Positions 50,890 through 58,337 of a stretch of 64,000 bases of DNA are shown here, piece by piece. Below the pieces are notes generated by a model, which worked only from the letters and a program-made list of their open reading frames with translations, made no database searches and was not told the origin of the DNA. The DNA is taken from positions 1 through 64,000 of the forward strand of contig JAFWSH010000014.1 of assembly GCA_017519405.1 (NCBI GenBank), read 5' to 3'. Both the position numbers and the translations under genes were made by a program. Each line of letters opens with the position of its first letter. Positions within the stretch are counted from its first letter, which is position 1. This DNA comes from Clostridia bacterium (GTDB lineage: Bacteria; Bacillota; Clostridia; Christensenellales; Aristaeellaceae).

Positions 50890-52191
50890 ATGACAGTCGG
50901 TCAGCTGAACCTGTTCGGGATGTCCTGCGTGGATTTCTATTTCAAGGTGCTCTCCATTTTCATGCTGTTCTCCCGGGGCAGCAAAAAGCGGAGCCATTTT
51001 GCGCTGCGCGTGGCGGCAGCCATCCCGGCGCTGCTGCTCTACAGCCTTTTGCTGGTGCAGCTTCCTGTGTTCGAGCCCTTTGACCTGTATATGTTCCTGC
51101 TCTATGGCCTGCTTTTTGCGGGGCTCTTTCTGACAGGGCGCTTCCTCTATGACGCTTCCGCATACACCATCCTGTTCAACATGCTGGGCGGCTACGCCCT
51201 GAATCAGGTTCTTCTTCTGCTGCTGAATCTGCTGCGGTCGGCCATCCCGGCCTTCCGGGCCATGGAGCAGGCGACCGTAGCCTATTATGCCGTCGAGCTG
51301 GTCTGGTTCACGGCGGGATACATCCTCTGCGACTTCTTCTTCCTGCGGAAAATGCACGTGGAACCCGACGGACAGACCGGGCGGCCGGCACTGTACGTCT
51401 CCCTGGGCGTCTCCATGTTCCTGATCGAGTTCAATCTGGTGCGGAGCATGGAGATTGAGCGGGGCGGGAAGATCGACATCCTGTGCATCCTCTGCATCAT
51501 CCTGTTTTATGTGCTGATCCTCATCCTCCGCAGCGGCATTCTGCTGCGCATGGAGAAGGAGCGCGAGCTGGCGCTGCGGGAGCAGGTGTGGGCGGAGAAG
51601 GAGAAATCCCTGCGGCTCACCCGGGAGGCCGTGGAGACCATCAACATCAAGTACCACGACCTGCGGCACATCGCCAGCCGGATCCGGCGGGGCAAGGACG
51701 TGCTGGACCTGGCGGACAGCCTGACGGAGTCCCTGGAGCGCTATGAGCAAAGCTATGCCACCGGCAGCGACACCCTGGACATGATCCTGACGGACATGCA
51801 TCTGCGCTTTTATCAGGAGGGGATCTCCTTCGTGTGCATGGCGGACGGCAGTGCGCTGGGCTTCATGACATCCCTGGACATCATCTCCCTGTTCTCCAAT
51901 GCCCTGGACAACGCCTTTGAGGCGGTGACCGCCCTGCCCCGGGAGGAGCGGGAGATCCGCATGACGGTGAAGAAAGCCCTGGGCGCTCTGTCCATCTGCG
52001 TGGAGAACCCCTGCGCGGCCCGGCCGCAGATGGTGGACGGCATACCCGCCACCACCAAGAGCGACCGCCGCTTCCACGGCTTCGGCATGCGCAGCATCCG
52101 GAGCACCGTGGAGAAATACGACGGCACCATGGACATCGACACGGAGAACGGCCGCTTCAAGCTGATGATCATGATCCCGGTGCCCGCGTAA
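50890..52191 (+). CDS. GHKL sensor histidine kinase, first of tandem pair
   Basis: 433 residues, ATG after GGAGG. Six membrane segments fill ~1-205, then NIKYHDLRHIASRI with His256, and GHKL ATPase with SNALDNAFEAV and a GFGMRSI G-box. The next regulator starts 24 bases downstream with no terminator between. Confidence 0.9.
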   Translation: MTVGQLNLFGMSCVDFYFKVLSIFMLFSRGSKKRSHFALRVAAAIPALLLYSLLLVQLPVFEPFDLYMFLLYGLLFAGLFLTGRFLYDASAYTILFNMLGGYALNQVLLLLLNLLRSAIPAFRAMEQATVAYYAVELVWFTAGYILCDFFFLRKMHVEPDGQTGRPALYVSLGVSMFLIEFNLVRSMEIERGGKIDILCILCIILFYVLILILRSGILLRMEKERELALREQVWAEKEKSLRLTREAVETINIKYHDLRHIASRIRRGKDVLDLADSLTESLERYEQSYATGSDTLDMILTDMHLRFYQEGISFVCMADGSALGFMTSLDIISLFSNALDNAFEAVTALPREEREIRMTVKKALGALSICVENPCAARPQMVDGIPATTKSDRRFHGFGMRSIRSTVEKYDGTMDIDTENGRFKLMIMIPVPA

Positions 52192-52215
52192 CGGTACCGG
52201 AAGGGGGGAGAAATC

Positions 52216-52923
52216 ATGCTGTCCATCGCCGTGGTGGATGACGAACAGGCCTTCAGCGACGCCCTGTGCCGGATGATCCGCCAGTTCGCCGCGAAGGAAA
52301 ACGTGGAGGTGGAGATCACCTGCTTCCGGGACGGCCTCGACATCGCCGATGAATTCCGCTCCAGGTGGGATATCATTTTCCTGGACATCCAGATGGAGCA
52401 CCTGGACGGGCTGGCCGTGGCCCGGCGGATCCGGGCCTGCGACACGGATGTGGTGTTGATCTTTGTCACCACCATGGCCCAGTACGCCATCAACGGCTAT
52501 GAGGTGGACGCCTTCGACTACATCCTGAAGCCGCTGTCGTACCCGCAGTTCGAGCTGCGGATGCTCAAGGCGGTGAAGGAGGTGGAGAAGAAGGCCCACA
52601 GCTATGTCTATCTGAAGAAGTACAGCGACGTGGTGAAGGTCTCCACCGACGACATTCTCTACATCGAAGTCGCGGGGCACACCCTGCGCTATGTCACCGA
52701 CGGGGAGACCTACGAGCGGCGGGCCACCATCGGGGACGCGGAGAAGGAGCTGGCCGGCCTGCCCTTCGCCCGGTGCAGCCTGTCCTTCCTGGTGAATCTC
52801 AAGCGCATCGACCGGGTGAGCGGCGACACCGTACTGATCGGGCCCCATCAGCTACCCCTCAGCCGGAACCGGAAGAAGGAGTTTCTGCAGGCATTCTCGG
52901 ACTTTCTGGAGGCGGGGTTCTGA
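52216..52923 (+). CDS. LytTR-family response regulator, second of tandem pair
   Basis: 235 residues, ATG after GGGGGGAG. The receiver has AVVDDEQ, phospho-acceptor Asp57 (IFLDIQMEHLDG) and Lys in YILKPL; the LytTR domain (~130-235) has ILYIEVAGHTLRYV, FARCSLSFLVNLKRI and LPLSRNRKKEF. The last bases overlap the kinase start (TGATG). Confidence 0.93.
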   Translation: MLSIAVVDDEQAFSDALCRMIRQFAAKENVEVEITCFRDGLDIADEFRSRWDIIFLDIQMEHLDGLAVARRIRACDTDVVLIFVTTMAQYAINGYEVDAFDYILKPLSYPQFELRMLKAVKEVEKKAHSYVYLKKYSDVVKVSTDDILYIEVAGHTLRYVTDGETYERRATIGDAEKELAGLPFARCSLSFLVNLKRIDRVSGDTVLIGPHQLPLSRNRKKEFLQAFSDFLEAGF

Positions 52924-54287
52924 TGGAAGCATCTCAGCTGTTCTATTATCTCTCCGGCTTTCCACGGCAGATGCTGCCGGCTGTGCTCGTCTTTTTCCTG
53001 CCCATGCGGAAGAAACACCGCTGGTATCTGTTCATTCCCGCCCTGGCAGGGATGCTGGGAGCGAGCATCGGCCTGGGGGCGCTGCTCTGGCCGCGGGTGA
53101 TCGGCCCGGCGGCACAGGAGGGAACGAGCCCTTTGGTGATCAGCCTCTCCGCCCTCTTCTTCGCGCTCCACTATCTGCTGGTATGCAGCAGCTATGCGGC
53201 TTCCCTCCGGTGGATGTGCGGCGCGGACTGGCATGAGGCATGGTACTGTGTGATTTTCGCCTATATCAGCGAGCATGTCGTCTACTGTGTGAAGACGCTG
53301 GGGAGCGCCGCGCTGTCCGGGGCCGCCTGGTGGTCCTCCTGGCCCATGTCCGCAGCCCTGGGGCTGCTGGTATACGGTGGTATCTGGTGTTTCTTCGCCC
53401 GGAAGATCTGCCGGAACGGCCGTTATCCCAGTAGCGTCGGCCGGTCCCTGGGTCTGATCGCCGTCACCTTTCTGCTGGTCTATATCGTGAGCATTGTGAC
53501 CATGAGCATGGAGCTGGAGTGGCTGCACAGCATCTATGCGCTGATCTGCTGCTCCTTCATTATGGCCAGTGAATACCGGAAGGACCAGCAGCTGTGGCTG
53601 CAGGGGGAGATCCAGGAGCGTGAGCGAATAGAGTCCCTGCGCCGCGCCCAGTATGAAATGAGCAAGGAAAACATCGCCATCATCAACCGCAAAAGCCATG
53701 ACCTGCGCCGGCAGGTGGAAGCTCTGCGGACCGTAGGCACGCCGGAGGAGCAGGCGGAGGCGATCCGGGGGATCGAGCAGGCGGTGGAGATCTACGACCG
53801 CTCCTTCCAGACCGGCAGCCGGGCACTGGACACGGTGCTGATGCAGAAGGCGCTGCTCTGCTCCCAGCAGCACATTGAGCTCTCCGTGATGGCAGACGGC
53901 AGCCTGCTTCGCTTCATCAAATCCGTGGACCTGTTCACCATGGTCTCCAACATCCTGGACAACGCCATCGAGGCCAGCCTGCGCATCCCCGAGGAGGAGA
54001 AGCGGTCCATTCATCTCTCGGTGCACCAGAAGCGGGGCCTGGTGATCCTCCAGTGTGAGAACCCCTATGTGGGCACGGTGGAGATGAAGGACGGCCTGCC
54101 CGTGACGATCAAGGCGGACAAGGCAAACCACGGCATCGGCACCCGTTCCATCGCGGCAACGGCGGCGGAATACGGCGGTGTGATGCGGATCGACCCCAGC
54201 GGCGGCATGTATGTGCTGCGGATCATTTTCCAGCCTCCGGATGCAAACCAGGACGAAAAAACGACCAGTCAGGACAAAGCCGTGTAA
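52923..54287 (+). CDS. GHKL sensor histidine kinase, second of tandem pair
   Basis: 454 residues. Six or seven membrane segments (~8-215) are followed by NRKSHDLRRQ with His259; the usual CHD-RH is SHD-RR here, so the second His of the motif is missing. The GHKL ATPase has SNILDNAIEAS and GIGTRSI. The ATG overlaps the regulator stop codon. The terminator stem begins inside its last codons. Confidence 0.88.
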   Translation: MEASQLFYYLSGFPRQMLPAVLVFFLPMRKKHRWYLFIPALAGMLGASIGLGALLWPRVIGPAAQEGTSPLVISLSALFFALHYLLVCSSYAASLRWMCGADWHEAWYCVIFAYISEHVVYCVKTLGSAALSGAAWWSSWPMSAALGLLVYGGIWCFFARKICRNGRYPSSVGRSLGLIAVTFLLVYIVSIVTMSMELEWLHSIYALICCSFIMASEYRKDQQLWLQGEIQERERIESLRRAQYEMSKENIAIINRKSHDLRRQVEALRTVGTPEEQAEAIRGIEQAVEIYDRSFQTGSRALDTVLMQKALLCSQQHIELSVMADGSLLRFIKSVDLFTMVSNILDNAIEASLRIPEEEKRSIHLSVHQKRGLVILQCENPYVGTVEMKDGLPVTIKADKANHGIGTRSIAATAAEYGGVMRIDPSGGMYVLRIIFQPPDANQDEKTTSQDKAV

Positions 54288-54299
54288 CGCGGCTTTTTT
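54278..54299 (+). terminator. Terminator overlapping the kinase stop codon
   Basis: AGCCGTG pairs with CGCGGCT (one G-T pair) with the TAA stop in the loop, followed by TTTTTT. Confidence 0.75.
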
Positions 54300-54360
54300 C
54301 ATGCTATCCTCCGGGCGTCGGGTGCGGGAAACGCACCAAAGAGAGAAGGAGGAACACCCC

Positions 54361-54936
54361 ATGAAGAAGATCGCTGCTCTGGTTCTGGCCCTGGTTCTGA
54401 CCTTGGCATGTGTCTCTGTCCTGGCAGAGGACGCCGTGTATTCCTGTTTCTACACCACCGAAGAACTGGCCGGTGAGACCGACTTTAACGGCTTTGTCAC
54501 CGGCTGCGGCCTGAGCGAGTACAACGCCATCGTACTCAAGGACGATGGCACCTATGAGTACACCAAGCTGATCGGTACTGTGGATGCTGAAGGCACCATT
54601 CTCGAGCCCGAAGGCGGTTCCTATGTGATCCGCTATGTCTTCACCGGCACCTACACCAAGGACGGCGACCAGGTCACCCTGAATGTCCCGGAAGAGTGCG
54701 TCTTCTCTGAGGACTGGGGTCCGCTGGTGCCTCTGGGCTATATGCACAACTGCGAGGGAAGCGCTTCCAATGGTGATCGGGTCAGCAACTATGATGAGAC
54801 CCAGAGCTTTGATCCCCTGGACTGCTTCTCCCATCCCCTGTACAAGTTCGACGGCCATGACACGCCGGTCTCCATCACGGTGAACGCTGACGGCTCCTAC
54901 ACCTACAACGCAGCGGCCTCCTCTGACGACGACTGA
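54361..54936 (+). CDS. Small secreted beta-rich protein heading the rightward GH3 cassette
   Basis: 191 residues, ATG after GAAGGAGG, signal peptide ~1-22 (ending VLAED). The mature part has repeated beta strands (YNAIVLKDDGTYEYTKLIG, YVIRYVFTGTYTKDGDQVTLNV, VSITVNADGSYTYNAAAS), an acidic tail and no catalytic motif. Its layout resembles the secreted protein at 49361-49891, although sequence identity looks low. It is the first gene after the tandem regulators, the place taken by a secreted GH3 in cassettes 1 and 2. Ligand presentation or sensing is a guess. Confidence 0.75.
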   Translation: MKKIAALVLALVLTLACVSVLAEDAVYSCFYTTEELAGETDFNGFVTGCGLSEYNAIVLKDDGTYEYTKLIGTVDAEGTILEPEGGSYVIRYVFTGTYTKDGDQVTLNVPEECVFSEDWGPLVPLGYMHNCEGSASNGDRVSNYDETQSFDPLDCFSHPLYKFDGHDTPVSITVNADGSYTYNAAASSDDD

Positions 54937-55042
54937 TCCCGGACATTGCACACCCTGAGCGGGAGGGCGCGGACCTGACCTCCGTCCCTTCCGCTTTCGT
55001 GTTCTGAACAAACCGCGGCCTATGCGCCGCGCAGGAGGAAGC

Positions 55043-58000
55043 ATGCAGAAAGAAAAGCAATACAGCAAGAAGGCGTATTTCATCACTCACGGAGCGGTGC
55101 TGGCCGTTCTCCTTGTGATCTGTATCCTGGCCAATGTGCTCACCGCCAAATGGGACAGTGTGCTGACGGACTTCTTCGGCACGGTGGGCGGTACGCAGAC
55201 CAGCGCGCAGCAGGGAGACTATATCAGTGAATTCGACAGTGACGAGGCGCTCCGCGAGGCCCAGCTGGAGCACACCCGCCGGGTGGTGGCCGAGGGCGTC
55301 GTATTGCTCCGCAATGAGGACAGCTTCCTGCCCCTGAAGGCCGGCGCGCAGCTGAGCGTCTTTGGTCTGGCCTCTGCATCGGGCGTGACAAGCGGTTCCG
55401 GCTCCGGCGACATTGAGATCAAATCCGACACCCTGGCCGGCGCCCTGCAGAAGGCGGGCTTCGGCGTCAACGCGAAACTCAACGGCTTCACGGCGTCCAG
55501 CGGTCATAAACACGGCACCGGCGCAGGCCCCGGCGGCGGCGACGCCATGGGCGAGTGGAAGATCGATGAGATCCCGTGGAGCGAGTATACCGACGAGGTG
55601 AAAGCCACCTTTGCGCAGTACGGCGACGCGGCCATCGTGGTGCTGAACCGCCAGAACGGCGAGGGCAGCGACCTGCCCCGGGAGATGGGCCGCTTCGGCA
55701 ACAATCCGGAGAAGCACTATCTGGAGCTCTCCGATGAGGAGGAAGACCTGCTGCGGGGCATCAAGGACAGCGGCGCCTTCGCGGGCACCATCCTGGTGAT
55801 CAACGCCGCCAACCCCATGGAGCTGGGCGAGATCGAACAGCCGGAATACGGCGTGAAGGCCTGCCTCTGGTATGCCAGCACCGGCACCGACGGCATCTCC
55901 TCCGTGGCAGACATCTTCGCGGGCAAGGTCAGCCCCTCCGGCCGCCTGGTGGACACCTGGGCTTATGATAACCTCTCCGCCCCGGCCATGCAGAACTTCG
56001 GTGACTTCCGCTTTCTGAACGCCGACGGCACCGAAACCGGCTATTCCTATATGAATTACGGTGAGGGCATCTATGTGGGCTACCGTTACTATGAGACACG
56101 CTATGAGGACGTGGTGATGGGTACCGCCAACGCGGGGGACTTCGACTATGCCGCCACGGTGCAGTTCCCCTTCGGCTACGGCCTCTCCTACACCAGCTTC
56201 GAGTGGAGCGGTTTCAAAGTTGAGCGCAAGGACAGCACTGTCACCGCCACCGTCACCGTGAAGAACACCGGCAGCATGGCGGGCAAGGACGTCGTCGAGA
56301 TCTACGCCCAGGCGCCCTACACCGCGGGCGGCGTGGAGAAGGCAGCCGTGGTGCTGGCGAACTACGCCAAGACCCGTGAGCTCAAGCCCGGCGAGAGCGA
56401 GAAAATCACCGTCTCCTTCAACCTGAAGGACATCGCCTCCTACGATTTCGCGGTGAACAAAACCTGGATCCTGGATGCGGGCACCTACTGGGTTACCACC
56501 GGCCGGGACGCCCACGACGCTGTCAACAACGTGCTGGCCGCCAAGGGCTATCAGGCCCCGGGCAGTGCAGCCATGACCGGCAAATTCGATCTGGCGGAGC
56601 TCCGGCTGTTGGATACCGCCGTCACCGGTGCCAAGGTCACAAATCAGTTTGATGGCGACGCCCTGGAGGACGCGGCTTATCTCTCCCGCAGCAACTGGGC
56701 GGCCATGGAAAACAACGGGATCCGGTATTCCACAAACGATATGCCCGGCCTGAGCAAGAATACGGACGCTGTGGGCACTGCCGGTACGGTGGTCATCACC
56801 GATGCTCTCGCCGCTGCCTTTGCACAATGCGGTCTGCACAGTGTGGATCTTCAGGCGCTCGCCGCGCAGAACTTCCCCTCCAAGGACGATTACGTCTACG
56901 GCGCGACGCCGGAAACCCCACTCACCCTGGTATCCATGAAGGGCAAAGCCTTCGACGATCCCCAGTGGGACGAGCTGATCAACCAGACCAAACTTTCCGA
57001 GCAGCACCTGCTGTTCAACAACTCCGGCTACGGCACCAAGGCCATCGAAGCCATCCAGAAGCCCAAGACCTTCGAATACGACGGCCCGGCGGGCATCTCC
57101 AACTTCATCACCGGCAAGTCCGGTTTCGGCTACAATCGGACCATCACCCTGGCGGCGACCTGGAACCAGGAGCTGGCGAAGGAATTCGGCAAGCTCATCG
57201 GCGAGGATGCCATCCTGACCAAAACCTCGGGCTGGTATGCGCCGGCCACCAACATCCACCGCACCCCCTTCTCCGGCCGCAACTTCGAGTACTTCTCCGA
57301 GGATCCCATCCAGTCCGGCCTGATCACGGCTGAGATTATCCGCCAGGTCCAGAGCAAGGGCTGCTATGTGTACATGAAGCACTTTGCCCTGAACGACCAG
57401 GAGACCAACCGCGGCGTCTATGGTCAGGTGGCCGTCTTCGCCCAGGAGCAGGCCATCCGCGAGATCTGCCTGAAGCCCTTCCAGATGGGCGTGGAGAACG
57501 GCGGCGCCCATGGTATCATGATGTCCATGAACCGCATCGGCACCACATGGTCCGGAGATCACTATAACCTGATTACCAACGTGACCCGCGGCGAATGGGG
57601 CTTCGACGGCATCTTCATCACCGACTACATCGGGTCCATGGACGTGAAGATGATCGACAAGTACCTGGCGGCCGGCGGCGACCTGATCCTCTCCACCAGC
57701 GAGATGAAGCTCTCCGACGTGAAGCAGAACTGGTGCCGCGCCTACCTGCGGGACGCCATGCACCGGGTGCTCTATCAGCAGGCCAATTCCCTCGCGGTGA
57801 ACGGCCTGGGCGGCGAGGATGTGAAGTTTGAGGTGGGCACGCCCATCTACAAAATCGCCCTGTGGATCCTCATGGGTCTGCTGGCGGTCTACCTGATCTA
57901 CTCCATCCTCAAGATGGTGCAGTACGGCCGGATGACGGAGGCGGAGTTCGCCGACAGCCGCGAGCGCACGAAAAAGGCCCGCATGATCAAGAACATCATC

Positions 58001-58081
58001 CTGCTGGTGATCCTGCTGGCCCTGGTGATCGTCTTCTTCGTGGTCTACTTCCCCCTGCTGCAGAAAGCCTTCCTGATGTGA
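55043..58081 (+). CDS. Permuted GH3 beta-glycosidase with one N-terminal and two C-terminal membrane segments
   Basis: 1012 residues; ATG 55043 is chosen because AGGAGG lies 6 bases upstream, inside the longer open frame. An N-terminal segment (~12-33, FITHGAVLAVLLVICILANV) precedes GH3_C (GVVLLRNEDSFLPLK; GEGIYVGYRYYE), Fn3-like (VTVKNTGSMAGKDVVEIY), and the TIM barrel (ATNIHRTPFSGRNFEYF, KHFALNDQETNR, nucleophile Asp861 in FITDYIGS). The C-terminus has two membrane segments (IALWILMGLLAVYLIYSIL and NIILLVILLALVIVFFVVYF), so it should end outside, unlike the other anchored paralogues. The HRTPF/TDYI motifs group it with the minus-strand GH3 at 46319. Confidence 0.93.
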   Translation: MQKEKQYSKKAYFITHGAVLAVLLVICILANVLTAKWDSVLTDFFGTVGGTQTSAQQGDYISEFDSDEALREAQLEHTRRVVAEGVVLLRNEDSFLPLKAGAQLSVFGLASASGVTSGSGSGDIEIKSDTLAGALQKAGFGVNAKLNGFTASSGHKHGTGAGPGGGDAMGEWKIDEIPWSEYTDEVKATFAQYGDAAIVVLNRQNGEGSDLPREMGRFGNNPEKHYLELSDEEEDLLRGIKDSGAFAGTILVINAANPMELGEIEQPEYGVKACLWYASTGTDGISSVADIFAGKVSPSGRLVDTWAYDNLSAPAMQNFGDFRFLNADGTETGYSYMNYGEGIYVGYRYYETRYEDVVMGTANAGDFDYAATVQFPFGYGLSYTSFEWSGFKVERKDSTVTATVTVKNTGSMAGKDVVEIYAQAPYTAGGVEKAAVVLANYAKTRELKPGESEKITVSFNLKDIASYDFAVNKTWILDAGTYWVTTGRDAHDAVNNVLAAKGYQAPGSAAMTGKFDLAELRLLDTAVTGAKVTNQFDGDALEDAAYLSRSNWAAMENNGIRYSTNDMPGLSKNTDAVGTAGTVVITDALAAAFAQCGLHSVDLQALAAQNFPSKDDYVYGATPETPLTLVSMKGKAFDDPQWDELINQTKLSEQHLLFNNSGYGTKAIEAIQKPKTFEYDGPAGISNFITGKSGFGYNRTITLAATWNQELAKEFGKLIGEDAILTKTSGWYAPATNIHRTPFSGRNFEYFSEDPIQSGLITAEIIRQVQSKGCYVYMKHFALNDQETNRGVYGQVAVFAQEQAIREICLKPFQMGVENGGAHGIMMSMNRIGTTWSGDHYNLITNVTRGEWGFDGIFITDYIGSMDVKMIDKYLAAGGDLILSTSEMKLSDVKQNWCRAYLRDAMHRVLYQQANSLAVNGLGGEDVKFEVGTPIYKIALWILMGLLAVYLIYSILKMVQYGRMTEAEFADSRERTKKARMIKNIILLVILLALVIVFFVVYFPLLQKAFLM

Positions 58082-58265
58082 TGATGTGACGTTCCCCTTC
58101 CCCCTGCCCGCTGCCGCGAACAACTGCGGCGGCGGGCTTTTTGCGGACTGGCCATCGGCGGGATCGTCCGGATGCACAGAAGACTGGTGCACAGCCCTGA
58201 TGTGCGTTCTGAGCAGGCTTCGTCATTCTGGAAGCCGGTACACCGAAAAACACAGCAAAACCCCG

Positions 58266-58294
58266 TTGAACCCGGCGGGGGAATATGCTACAAT
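58266..58294 (+). promoter_or_regulatory. Promoter of the GH94 gene
   Basis: TTGAAC, 17-base spacer, TACAAT; the GH94 ATG is 44 bases further. GH94 can thus be expressed apart from the GH3 upstream. Confidence 0.75.
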
Positions 58295-58337
58295 GGGGCA
58301 GCGGCCTGTACGCAAAAAAGAGATGGAGGACACCGTC

